From NCBI GenBank assembly GCA_001929475.1, contig LXFE01000491.1, forward strand, positions 9,672 to 60,815: a stretch of DNA of 51,144 bases. Direction: 5' to 3'. The notes under the pieces were generated by a model. It did no database searches. It had not been told where the DNA came from and was given only the letters and a program-made list of their open reading frames with translations. The position numbers and the translations under genes are program-made. Positions 1 to 10,700 of the stretch are shown here, piece by piece (the first letter of the stretch is position 1; every line of letters starts with the position of its first letter). Origin of the DNA: Neolecta irregularis DAH-3. Lineage: Eukaryota; Ascomycota; Neolectomycetes; Neolectales; Neolectaceae.

Positions 1-135
1 CACCACCATGTTTGGGACAATTCTGCCATTATCACCAGGCTATGTATACTGGGTGCTGTGTTAGTGTTGGTTACCGAGATCTGGGGAACCTGCTTGTCAG
101 TATATTGGATCCAGCAATGGTTATTCCAAGAATAG
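1..135 (+). CDS. possible 3' end of a membrane protein gene (partial)
   Basis: The frame starting at base 1 is open to a TAG at 133-135, giving 44 residues that enter from the left edge. The residues are strongly hydrophobic in the middle (LCILGAVLVLV, then TCLSVYWI) and end in a Trp/Gln-rich tail, as in the last membrane helix of a multi-span protein. I do not recognise a family. The open stretch is short, so it could be chance, and the true junction with an upstream exon is outside the window. Confidence 0.35.
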   Translation, partial: HHHVWDNSAIITRLCILGAVLVLVTEIWGTCLSVYWIQQWLFQE

Positions 136-252
136 CCATAAAAAAATACGTTGCGCTTTGTTGCCCATAGTAGAACATTGATGCCTTACAGCCGTACTCA
201 ACTAGTGATAATTTCAAAGGTCATTAGATAGAGTAGATTTTCATGTACTCAG

Positions 253-846
253 ATGAAAGTTAGAAAGTCTGAGAGAAAACTACCGAAGACAGACTTGAAT
301 CGTCTTTCTTCAGATAATATGGTGTCATACCGTCTCCCAGATATTCAATTACTCAAGGCTGCTCAAGCGCAGGAAATCAGCGCCGTCACATCCAATTTGT
401 TCGAGAAATCAGAATCCCTTGAAGATATACTGGGGAAATTGATTTCAGAAATGACTTACCATTCTTATCCCGATTTAATCAGCGACGTCCGGTCGCATCT
501 TGTAACACTAACGGCCTCACAAATTCTACCGGACAAAGAAGCGTTATTTGACGTGATCAATGCACACCCACGGCTCGGTGCGCGAAAAGTAGACTCAGCA
601 CAATCAATTGCCGAACAAAAATCTCTAGTTGGAGAGAGCGAGGCACTGAGATTGCTAAACGAGGAATACGAAGAAACCTTTCCTAGGTTAAGATATGTCG
701 TCTTTGTAAATGGGCGGAGCAGAGAGGTTATTATGCGGGATATGAAGATGAGAATTCAGAGAGGTGATATCGAGGCTGAAAAATTGGAAGCAGTAAACGC
801 AATGTACAACATTGCGTTGGATAGAGCGGGTAAACTGTCAAGTTGA
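253..846 (+). CDS. OHCU decarboxylase (urate degradation)
   Basis: Intronless frame of 197 residues. It matches 2-oxo-4-hydroxy-4-carboxy-5-ureidoimidazoline decarboxylase, the third step of urate oxidation, which yields S-allantoin after uricase and HIU hydrolase. The signature is visible: HPRLGARK near residues 105-112 with the catalytic His105, then LNEEYEETFPRLRYVVFVNGR and a following arginine-rich helix that is typical of the family. Length is close to the fungal norm. Start: ATG at 253 gives a 22-residue basic leader; ATG at 319 (Met23) is an equally good start by homology. A short upstream ORF (ATG 243, stop 261-263) overlaps the 253 start in another frame. No purine-pathway neighbours are in the window, so its context is not informative. 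Confidence 0.9.
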   Translation: MKVRKSERKLPKTDLNRLSSDNMVSYRLPDIQLLKAAQAQEISAVTSNLFEKSESLEDILGKLISEMTYHSYPDLISDVRSHLVTLTASQILPDKEALFDVINAHPRLGARKVDSAQSIAEQKSLVGESEALRLLNEEYEETFPRLRYVVFVNGRSREVIMRDMKMRIQRGDIEAEKLEAVNAMYNIALDRAGKLSS

Positions 847-1349
847 ATGATCTGGGAGTATCTAGGATACACTACCAGGCATGTTTACATGGATACTAAG
901 ATTCCTTCAAAGGGCAATCATACTTTGGTTATATTTTTCTTGAGTTGACGTGTACAATTAGACCCAATCCACAAAACAAGAGAGAGGGTCCAAGTTGTGT
1001 CAAGCTGCCCCTAGAGATAAATAGGTAGACCTATACCAGAAGGACTTTAAAATGCCTATTTACATAAAAGGGTTACCCTTTGATATCCATGGGGTCAAAG
1101 GGCAAACTACGAAACATTCGACAAGAATATCAACGCAGGTGAGAGATTTATAGGGAGAGTATGCCGGTAGAATAGTATCTATATAGGACAGTACTGATGA
1201 AGAATATGGAGGTTATTGTGACACGAACTACGCGCGTCTTAACCATCATATCTGACATGATTTTACCCCCACCAGTACACTCACCACCAGGGTCTGTATA
1301 CTCTTTACTATACTAACATTACCAGGAGTGTTGGCTACAGCGAATTACC
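847..1349. other. intergenic, OHCU decarboxylase to CDT2
   Basis: About 500 bp with no gene that I can support. It must hold the 3' region of the OHCU gene and the promoter of CDT2. Two small details: a 6-bp inverted repeat with a 3-nt spacer (AAAGGG/CCCTTT) near 1067-1081, and ACGCGCGT at 1230-1237, which resembles an MluI cell-cycle box. Confidence 0.5.
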
Positions 1350-2950
1350 ATGACCATGATTATAGCAACTACTATGGCTGCAGACACAGATACCTATTCA
1401 TACTCAAAAGCCTACCCAGATTCGTACGCATACACAGATACGGACTCAAACATAGATACAGACACATGCAGCTCCCCGATTGCTCCTTCTACAAACTCTC
1501 TACTACATTCATCCCCACTCAAGCACCGATTATTCCAGGACACCACTAACCATTCGTCCCACTGCCTTTCATCGCCAGACCATTCACCCTTCAAGAAACA
1601 CAAACACCAACATATCGCTTCAGGCCGCCTGCCACCACGCAGGCCGTTGCCCAGTACCTTACTGGGAGACTCGTTCGCCAGAAGCCTCGGCATTCGTGGA
1701 CATAAGTTTTCTTCTATCCGTAACGCTGCCGCCACAAGCTCGCTGCTTTCTTATACCTCTCGTCCCATTGATCTAGATTTTGTTTCCGGTCCCGACCATG
1801 CCGTTAGCATTCCCTTTGCGATTGCATTTACTACATGTATGCCTGCCTGCATTTTTCATACTGATCGGTAAGCTCATCCAATTTTTGCTGTAGCCAACGA
1901 GCTTGGCTCCGTAGCCTTTCTTGATGCGGCATGCACCCACGGGATTGGCCTCGAGTCTTCCATCAAGACCATTGATTGCCACAGGAATGCAGTCTTTGAC
2001 ATGGATTTTTCTTCAGATGATTACTATCTCGCAACGGCTTCTGGAGATCAGTGCAGCCGCGTGTTCGACGTCGTTACCGAGGAAATGGTCTTTCAGCTGA
2101 CTGGACATGCTGGTAGCGTCAAGGAAGTCGCCTTCAACAACTTGGATTCAAGTATCCTGCGCCTCGATCTTACCGCTGATGCAAGATATTCTGGCAACCT
2201 GTGCTCGCGATGGAAATATCCATTTATACGATCTTCGGTGCACGCCTGTAACAAATATATACCAAAAGCCAACGAATACCATCGTCCATGCTCATGACAT
2301 CCCAAATTCTTCCATCACCTCAATCTCCTGGCTCTCCAATTCGACAACTTGCTTATACTCGTCTTGCTCGTCAAATTCGTTCGTGTTCAAAGACGAGGCC
2401 TTACTAATATCACAGAATGGTCAAAGAATGGGACACAAGAATGATTCCTTCCTGTGCAGGTCTCCGAAGGCGAAAGACCATTCCAGTGATGGAGTCGGGT
2501 CCCTCCAACCAAACCCGAGAATATGGAACTACAAGCCTCAACGTGTCGCGCGATAGTTCAAGAATATATGCGCTCAGCAAAGATAGTAGTGTTCATGTAT
2601 ATTCGCCTCGGAATTTATCCAATGGCCCTATCGAACGTCTCTGCCATCCAAACCTTGAGATCTCTACATTCTTCGCCAAGAGTGCAGTCTCGCAAGATGG
2701 AAAATCTGTTGCTGTCGGAAATGGCACAGGCGCCCCTGTTGTTTTTGACGTTGATACAGGAGTTGGAGTTGCCTTGTCAAGGGGGCATTCAGAAGCAGTT
2801 ACCGGCATCTCGTTTGGAATTGGCGGAATGATTGCAAGTATCAGCGACGATTCCACTGTCAGAGTATGGAAACCTGAGGGAGAAGACATTCTAGATGGGC
2901 GAAAAGAAAAAGAGTGGGGATGGGGATATGGGGTATTGAAATTAAATTAA
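1350..2950 (+). CDS. CDT2: CDT2/DTL-type WD40 substrate receptor of CRL4 ubiquitin ligase
   Basis: Exons 1350-1836, 1873-2151, 2186-2378 and 2416-2950 give 497 residues. The first 150 are Ser/Thr/His-rich and disordered; WD40 repeats follow. Characteristic blocks include HRNAVFDMDFSSDDYYLATA, then SGDQCSRVFDV, GHAGSVKEVAF, ILATCARDGNIHLYDLRC and the late MVKEWDTR, in the order found in Cdt2. By family knowledge Cdt2 recruits PCNA-bound substrates (Cdt1, Spd1) to Cul4-Ddb1 in S phase and after damage. The frame changes at 1837-1872, 2152-2185 and 2379-2415 look at first like a broken gene, but each is explained by a 34-37 nt intron with a CTGAT or CTAAT branch site that restores a conserved WD strand. 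The first two introns end in AAG. A later Met (1374) could be the start. Confidence 0.83.
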
Positions 2951-3107
2951 TGAGCAAAGCCTTTTTGTTTGGGATAACAGGGAGGTAGTAAAATAGATGG
3001 TAACGGAAATGTCACAAAAATAGTCATGGCAAAAAAGAGATGTGCAAGTGAGCTGTTGGGCCTTTATACGACGAAACCCAATACCTACATGGTCGCCCTC
3101 CACAAAT

Positions 3108-3590
3108 CTATTCCTCCTTCCGAAGTCTAGCAGCGGCATTGGTAACCTTGACATTCAGTGCTCGAGCCTTTTCAACGATATCGATCCTCTTCTTTGAACT
3201 AATATTGTGCGCAATTTCCTAAACTTTAACCACTACCGCCACAATGCCGAGGGTCATACAGCCGCAAAAGTTCGGTTATGCATAAGCAGAAGCTCTATAT
3301 CCTGGACATTTCGGACGAGAAAGACTTTGTGACCAGATGGCATCATATGGCGGGTTCTTTTGTTTGAGCCGCAGCCGATGGTAGGCATAGCAGCTTGTCC
3401 CTTGAAGCGTCTTCGGACTCTGTTATCAATACCCTTGGGTTTTCTCCATGCCGACTATGCAAGAATAAGCAGACTGGCAAGATGCGATTAAACAATCTAC
3501 CTTGACACATTTAAATCTGTCGCTTTGATGTCTGTTGAATTTCTTGGTTCGTTTCTTGACGATAGGTATGTGTGGTTTTGCCGCTGCCAT
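3108..3590 (-). CDS. RPL32: 60S ribosomal protein L32 (eL32)
   Basis: Exons 3590-3501, 3454-3260 and 3218-3108 give 131 residues, exactly the usual length. The N-terminus ([15 protein letters not shown]), the centre ([18 protein letters not shown], then RHMMPSGHK) and [18 protein letters not shown] are unmistakable eL32. Introns are 46 and 41 nt. The gene is convergent with CDT2, 157 bp away. The last residues are a short basic/acidic tail ending KEE. It is easily missed because no exon exceeds 200 nt. Confidence 0.95.
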
Positions 3591-3900
3591 CTGGAAATCC
3601 CGTTAGATTCATGGAATGAAGAGTCCAGTGGTGACTGGAATACCTTTGTGTGTTGGATGTCTGACGGTCAAAGTTGTTCAACGAAAAGCAGTCACGAAAG
3701 GCTCTACCAAAAATCGGCTAGTCACCTGACTATATACTGTTTATATACTGGTAAGGAGGACTACGATATATAGACATGTAGTACAAGAAAAGCGCACAAA
3801 ACTGTATTCTCAAGAAAGGCGGATTCCAAAACATTGAGGAGAAAAATATTTATCCTATCAGAAACTATACTATAGCTTTTTCTCTATATACTGGGAAAAT
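3591..3900. other. intergenic, RPL32 promoter and TIF3 3' side
   Basis: 310 bp upstream of RPL32 and downstream of TIF3, both transcribed leftward. It is AT-rich near 3740-3900 and I see no coding or RNA gene in it. Confidence 0.5.
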
Positions 3901-5434
3901 TCACGAACGTCCCGCATTAGATTTCGCTTTTTTGGTCGAAACCTCTGCCCATCCATCTTCAGTCTCTTTTTCGACTTGAGCGGTTGTTGTCTCAGTGGTA
4001 TCGTTCATCGATTGTTCCTGGTCTCCAGTCTTGCTTTTCACGATGGGTTTTGGAATTTTACCAGGCGCATCATGTCTACGCCAGCTCTTAGGTTCTGCGC
4101 GTTTAAGCACTTCTTTTGGTTCTTTAGCGAGTTCGGCAGAAGCCTTTTCTTTTTCCCGTTGTTCCCGGGCTAGCGCTGCGGCCTCTTGTTCTCTCTGTTT
4201 ATGCTCGAGTTTCTCCTCAATCTTCTTGATAGCAGAATCGGAATCGATAGGCTTAGCACTTCCAAAAGGGCTCGCCTTGGATGACTTTGAGGCTTCTGGG
4301 ACGGTTGGCGGTGTAGCTGTGCCCGAAGATCGTGGTTTGAGTGAAAGGGGCTTGCGTTCTGTTTGTGTACTGGTCGTGCCTGGTGCTTCTAAAGCCTGAG
4401 TTTGTATATTAAATGACTTGAACCTACCTTGAACAGGCCGAGACGATCTCCATGCACCAGCGTCGGCTCGAGTGGGTTCATCCAGACGTTCACCCCGAGA
4501 AATAAAATCGCTGCCTTCGCGAGATCGCGAAGAATATGATTGTTCAGACCGTTCATGGCGTGATATAGCAGGCAATGGACCTTTTCTTTCCCAATTTCCA
4601 CCCAGACCATCTCGCTCAGGAGCACTTTGGGAAGTTGATCGGCGATCAAAGCCCATTCGATCATTACGTGATGATTCAAGAGGCGGCAAGGGACCACTTC
4701 GTTTCCACTCGCCTAAAGTTCTGTCTTCTCCACTAAAACCGCCTTTTGCTAGTGTGTCAGGCGGTCCTCAAACAACTTTATACGGGGCTCTGCAACACTG
4801 ACTCGCACAGTTCGGCCGGCAAGTTGAGATCCATTCAATTCCAGAGCACTTTTCAGAGCATCCAACTCGGAAAACTCGACATATCCATATCCTTTGGGTC
4901 TGTCATCCTCTCGATCTCGAAGAATTCGAACACTCGTAACTTTTTGACTTCCAAAATGTTGTGCAATATCGTCTTCCGAAACATCGTAAGAGAGATTACC
5001 GATGTGAGCAGTGAAGGGTGGCTCAGTTGGTAAAGGAACAATTCGGAAAGATCGCGAAGAATCATATTCATTGCGACCAGCACCTAAGAAAAGTCAACAC
5101 TGACACCGAAAATCTAGAATACCCGATGTATAGTCTGAACCGCTTCTACCAGCTCCAAAACCTTTAGTTTCTAAGCTACGATAAGAGAATTATCTTTATA
5201 CCTCCAGATGCTGCAGAAATTAGCTCGAAATTAGTTTGATGAGAGCGTACGTTGGGAAGGAAGGTCTTCCATTTCGTCTGCCCATGATCCAAGAGCTAGA
5301 ATGTTTCAGTCCAGATATTCAAAAAGTATTATACACTTGTCATGCAAAAATGTCCCAAGGGTCATTTTCTGCGCTTTCGTTTTCGGACCTACCAAAGCTG
5401 AGCGGGTGCTCTGAAAATATCTCGATATACCCAT
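3901..5434 (-). CDS. TIF3: translation initiation factor eIF4B-like (Tif3)
   Basis: Seven exons (5434-5431, 5388-5335, 5295-5251, 5210-5202, 5170-5123, 5083-4784, 4748-3901) give 435 residues. The N-terminus has the fungal eIF4B signature TLGTFL...LGSWADEMEDLP. One RRM follows at about residues 77-152, with RNP2 AHIGNLSY and RNP1 KGYGYVEF. The rest is Arg/Ser/Glu-rich with a Lys/Glu coiled stretch and a C-terminal DGWAEVSTKK. It is an RNA-binding cofactor of eIF4A/eIF4F in 5' UTR scanning. The first exon carries only ATGG before a 42-nt intron. Exon 4 is a 9-nt microexon between introns of 40 and 31 nt; including it gives LPSQPSGETKGFG in frame. Divergent from the next gene across 167 bp. Confidence 0.87.
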
Positions 5435-5601
5435 GATTATGATACTTTGGGCTTTGGTGGTTGACGCGAAATGGTAGCCTGATCAGCAAGATCGTATGTG
5501 GTTGGTTGGTTGTTGGTTTTGGAATTTCGGACCGATTTTCACGGCGCACATAGATCCGATTTTCTGGTGCTTGTGTCTCAAACCCTGATAAATTCCACAT
5601 C

Positions 5602-6258
5602 ATGTCTTGTTCTATTCCGAGGATGAACGAACAGCATTCGGCATTGTTAGCGTCTGCGAAAAGTGCCGGAATTTGTGGTATATGTGGATCTGCGCTCGGT
5701 GCAATTCTCGCCTATCGAACGGGCCAAACAGTCGCAGCAAATGCAACTGCAGCCGGACTCAACTTGGGGATCGCGGGAGGCTCTATTGTGGGTGTGGTGT
5801 CTACTGGTTGAAATATCTGATCCGCATTACAGGTATCAGGGCAATTGTACTCAACAAAATATTTCCAGAAAGCAACGGCGCAGACTGGAATGCATTTGGA
5901 GCAACAACGGCGGTGGGTGGTGCTGTAGGAGCGACGTTATACCGGACGTACAGTATGACCTTTTTCTCTTAGTTCAATTGGAGCTGATATGGTTGATGGT
6001 CCGAAGGGATTATTACCAGGACTAATCGGTTTTGCTATTCTAAGCGGATTAGCACAGTTGGGTTATGCAGCTCTGCGTTCAAAGCCCGAATCATCTGGCG
6101 CTGTCAAACTTCCTAGCGCTTGGTTTCCCGTACAGCGAATTACACCAGAACAACATAAACTCTATCTTATTTCAAAGATCAACAAGATCGACGAAGAAAT
6201 ACAAAGCATAGACGACGAATTATTGTCATTGGAGAAACAGTCGACAGAACCACCGTAA
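5602..6258 (+). CDS. small Gly-rich membrane protein, Tim17/Tim22-like
   Basis: About 195 residues in three exons: 5602-5791, then 5833 to roughly 5952, then roughly 5984-6258. The first intron (5792-5832, 41 nt) is clear. The second is uncertain: 5953-5983 (31 nt, ending GAG) or 5948-5972 (25 nt) both keep frame. Four Gly/Ala-rich hydrophobic segments with GxxxG spacing (AGICGICGSALGAILAY; LNLGIAGGSIVG; FGATTAVGGAVGATLY; LLPGLIGFAILSGLAQLGYA) resemble the Tim17/22/23 membrane fold. A hydrophilic C-terminal tail ends in a short amphipathic helix (KINKIDEEIQSIDDELLSLE). This suggests a mitochondrial inner-membrane or similar protein, but family membership is inference from composition. Confidence 0.6.
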
Positions 6259-7703
6259 AAGTGCTCTGTCAGCTTTATACCCAGGATTATCATCTATCAA
6301 TCATGAGAGCCAGTTAATTTGTGCAATTATCTCTCAAGATATTGATAGCCATCTCGGGTTTAGCAACGGTCCATGCATCCCCGAATGGTTTGCAATTGGT
6401 TGTAATACCCTTTTTCTAGGTTTGTGTAGGTTTGTCTTGGAATGAGGTTTTAGTCTGGTTCATTTCATTAGAGCAAGGTTTAATCTGTCTCTCTCCTGGA
6501 TTCAACTCTTTGGAAATTTAATGAAAAGTTTGCCCTCTTGATTCGAAAGATCATAGGCCTTAGTCTTCTTTTTTACATCCTGGTTGCTGTTTGGGCTGAC
6601 GATATTCATCTAATACCTCAGTTATAATCTTCATGTTTTCTCTATTGCTACCTATCTGCAGTACCTCGCTTCAGTATTAGCCAATCCATCATATTGGTCT
6701 CTACCAGCTATTTCGTGAAAAATGAAGTCATTAGAACTCCCTTGTTTATCGATTGATTGTTGGTCAGTTTTATTAACAGCAGGCAACTCTTAATCAATGT
6801 TGATAGAGAGAGAATTCTAATCCGTTCACACTTCTATATCTCCAGTCAAAGGCCTTGCCTTCAACTCTCTCAACACTCAACAAACTGATGATCAGCTTTT
6901 CTAGCACTAGTAATGCATGAACATTACGCCTAAAATATACCTTTCAGAGACATGGCATCCGCTAGCCAAGCTTGACTAATTTCCAATTTGCCGACAATTA
7001 GTAATTGCTTCACCTTGTCCTTCTTATAATATACTTACATTCAATACAAACGAGGTTTACCTTTACGTACTTTACTTCTGACCAGCTCACTAAGAATCCA
7101 CGAGAAGAACTAAATTTGGAACTTTAAGGGGGTCTGGGACTCGGAGGTCGCCTGAACGGTCAATGTAGCACAAGTGATGTGAACAAAGTGGTTTCCGGAA
7201 TGTAATGTGTCACGGTATTTCATATCCAACCTCGGCATTATTCACACAATCTATTAAAACCTCAGGCTCTATAATGCCCTAGTTTTTTTTATTAGTGTTG
7301 TTATCATTTGTGAACAAGAGTACGGAATCGCCGGAATAGGGAAAAGTTTCTAGAGAAAGAAAGTGCATATTTTGTCCGAGATTCGTTGTCATTGATTAAG
7401 AAGTTATGCTGCTAATAAAAAGTTCTGAATATCCTTATTGTTTACCATTCTAGTGCCAAGCAGATGAGGGCTGGAATGTTCAATCGTGATCTGATATTTT
7501 AGAGGTTCGGCACGACTTAGCTGAACTTCAAACGTCCGTTATTCATCTCGTTATCTTACAACCACTGTTCATCCTGCCTGGTATGAAGATACATAATTCC
7601 TTGATGAGCTGATATTTGGCCCAGGTGTCCATACTAGGGAAATGATTTGCTGAAGTAACCCGAGAGAATTCAGGAGTATCAAACACCCACATACTTTCGA
7701 CAC
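6259..7703. other. long intergenic region without recognisable gene
   Basis: 1.4 kb before the FMP27 start. I read both strands and found no conserved protein block, no tRNA-like cloverleaf and no obvious tandem repeat. It is AT-rich with T-runs and scattered stops. It may hold the FMP27 promoter and an unannotated noncoding RNA, but nothing in it can be supported as a gene. Confidence 0.5.
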
Positions 7704-10700
7704 ATGGCGCTTTGGTCGCTGACTTTGAGCCTTCTCGGGTTCTTATTCGTCTCCTTGTACACCGTATTTTTCCTCATCAACAAATTCACTGGAGTTTTTA
7801 TCAGTCATTTTGGGTATCTGTCGCTGAAAGGGATTCATTATTCCGGCTATAAAGGAATTGTTGCGAGTGCACGACGCATTGGATTCAGAATTCATAGACC
7901 TACTATTGCAAGGCCGACCTGGCTCAGTCTAACAATATCAAAGGCAGACATCCGTGTAAACCCAGACACCATTCGAACAAGACCTTCAAACCCCTCAAAT
8001 GACATAGAACCTTCGAATTCTCGTCTTCAAAAGGAAAAGATCAAGAGCTTTGTCGAGGGAAAAATATTCGGGTTTTCATATCTTAATTTATTCAAATGGA
8101 TCGATATCGAAATAAGAAATTCGGTTATGAGGTTGGACGGCATTGGGGCAATAACTATAGGTAGCATTGGGTTGACATCTCGCATCAACAGGGTTCCTGG
8201 TGCAAAACTAGGCAGCGACGCTTCTTACTCTACAAATATCTCACATGAAGTCGAAAAGATCCTTGAAGTTGCGTTCAATGTCAGTAATTTTCTTCTCTCT
8301 TTCCAGAATGGTCCCACCTACGAAGTTTTCAATCACCTTCTGTTTACATTTTCTGGTATTCTTGAAAAGCAACATTTTTTCAGGAATACAAAAGTCGGTA
8401 TCAAGTTTGGGAGTCTTGACCTAGTTTTGGATGACCTATTTGAATTCGGAATCTCGGTACAGCGTGCATTCAAGAGGTTACAGCCCCTTGATCAGCCGAA
8501 GAAAAATCACAAGGTAAAGCATCAGGTTGCTGTTAGGGGCTAAACATAAGCTTGATCAATTGCTCGAAATTCCGCTCCTCCAAGTGTTTGAAGAGGTTCA
8601 GGTTCACGTCAGTCATTTACGTATATCCAAGAGATTAATACTTGCACCGTCCACGACCCCAGTGAAATTCCATATTAACCTGAAAGATCTCGGGTTTGAT
8701 CTCGAGCATCTTCATGAACCCCGTGCTTTGCACCAGTTACTATTCAGTTCAAATACTATTGCACATCAAGCCCTAATAACAGCAATATCCTGCACTATCG
8801 AAATGGAAATCACACAGCAAGAACAATCAACTCAGCTCGTCAGTATCCCGATGATTACTATTGCTTTAAAGTCTACATTACTCTCTCGGTTGTTACTATC
8901 AGTTCCCATGGAAAATCCCAACCATAATGTCCTGATTGCGAATATCGTGGTTACTTCCCCAGCGGCGGTGATTCCCCTGCGCCACATACCTCTTTTTCTC
9001 GCATGCGCTCGAGCCGGGTCGAGTCGTGGTGAGGAGAATACCAATCAGTTACACTTCATTTCATTTCTGCCCAAGTTTACTTTGAGCTTTGCCGTCCACG
9101 AGCCAGCATTCAGAATTTCGATGCCGCAGCAGAAGGCAACTGAAACCCCTGATTTTGATCGAATTCTGATGTTAAACTGTAGCAATATGCTGTTCGAATC
9201 TCATGGGCGCCATACTACATCTGAAGGATTCGATTATTGCTTACAATCCACTATTCGTTTCGCTACAAAGCGTATTGCTCTTTTGGACGCAGATGGAAGG
9301 GTGTTTGAAATTGGATCGTCTGAAAACATATATGTTAAGTCGATTATGGAATCTGTCAATACTCGAAGTTTATCTATGTCAGTCTTGATCGAGGGGTTTA
9401 TTGTGGATATTTCCAAGCCAGAAATTCAAGAAGCAATTACTCGTATAACTACAGTAATTTATAAGAGTACCGAACGCACGGATCACTCAAAGCCAAGGGT
9501 GCATCATAGGAATATACTTGACGTAGTACCATCTTTCATTGCCTCTTTCAAATTTGAAGGTCGTGATATCAGAGTTATCATTGCCGCACAAAATGGAGGG
9601 GCTGAATCAGAATCTCGAGGTCTCGCAATTCAGCTCGAATCCTGGACAGCTAAATATTTCAACAAGCCACAGCCAATGAACGATGAACGAGTCATGAGTC
9701 CCTTCTCACCAGGACGAGATCGTGAGCAAACATTATTGTCGCCGTCATTGTCAAATTATACTGTAAAACCTGTCGCAATGATGTCAATGAACGAACGGAC
9801 AGATCTTCAAGCACTTGAAGATGAAAAGCTTCGAACTGCATCCTTATCTTTGAGCTGCTTCGAAATCATCGCTATTGAATCGGAAGATACATGGGATCGA
9901 GAGAACCCAATTGTCGCGGTTCCTTCAATTGAAATTAGTGCTGCTGTAAAACGAGACCAGGATAGCGGCGTTTTCGAAGTGAAATCTCGTATCGACGAGG
10001 TCAAGGCGAACTACTCACTACTGAAGCTTTTCATTATCCTCAGCACTTTGCATCTGCTTCAGGAAACATTGTGGCGAGAGTCAAGCAATGTTTCAAAGAA
10101 TCCCAACCTTGTGACGGCTTTACCTTCAACTCTGATGCCAAAAGACATGGTCGATCTTGACTTGAAGATATTCTCAATTTGCTTGAAAGCAAAGTTACCT
10201 CAGGAACAAGCGATCTTACTTGATCTCCATACTATAGAGTTGACCCGGTATCGATGGGGTGGTCCGGCGTTGAAAATCAAAGCCGCTCGCTTATTTGTTC
10301 CGAGCCCTAGTATTCCTAATACATGGGATTGTTTATTGAGCATTCGCCAGCTACTTTTTGAACGCAAAGAAGCCATTCATTTTACCTCGTGGCCAGGTTC
10401 ACTTGGCACAGAAGGGAATTTCTCGATCTTCGCCGATGCTATTCGCTTTCGTATACCTCACAAATTTATTCTATATCAGCTGGTCGACAGTATCAAGAAT
10501 AATGTTAAATGTGCAAAGCAGTTGCATTATAAAATTTCGACGGGGCGGGATGACGACATGATTCATCCTGAACCAGAAGACGCTCAAAGGATCCCTCGTC
10601 TTCGCCTGAAGGCGAGAACTATAGCTCTTGAATTAGATGGCGATCCTTTTGAGGCACGACTGGGATTGATTTGGCGAGTTGGCTTAGCGGAACAAAAGTC

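Noticed and set aside
1412-1735. Minus-strand open frame opposite the CDT2 N-terminus
   Set aside because: Low-complexity complement of the Ser/Thr/His-rich coding region; no homology and no splice support.
1837-1893. A 57-nt YAG-ending intron in CDT2 instead of the 36-nt AAG-ending one
   Set aside because: It keeps frame but removes HPIFAVA, the first strand of a WD blade that is conserved in the family.
1350-2950. CDT2 as a frameshifted pseudogene
   Set aside because: All three frame breaks coincide with GT...branch...AG segments of 34-37 nt whose removal restores conserved WD40 residues, and the total coding length is a multiple of three.
3995-4399. Plus-strand frame of 134 codons opposite TIF3
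   Set aside because: Shadow of the Lys/Glu-rich coding sequence; Ser/Leu-rich with no family match.
4397-4428. A 32-nt intron in the last exon of TIF3 (GTAGGT...CTCAG)
   Set aside because: Removal would shift the frame and end the protein early, while the unspliced frame continues to the conserved DGWAEVSTKK tail.
8514-8536. A 23-nt FMP27 intron ending TTAG
   Set aside because: It is out of frame; the 37-nt intron ending AAG at 8550 keeps frame and has a GCTAAAC branch site just upstream.
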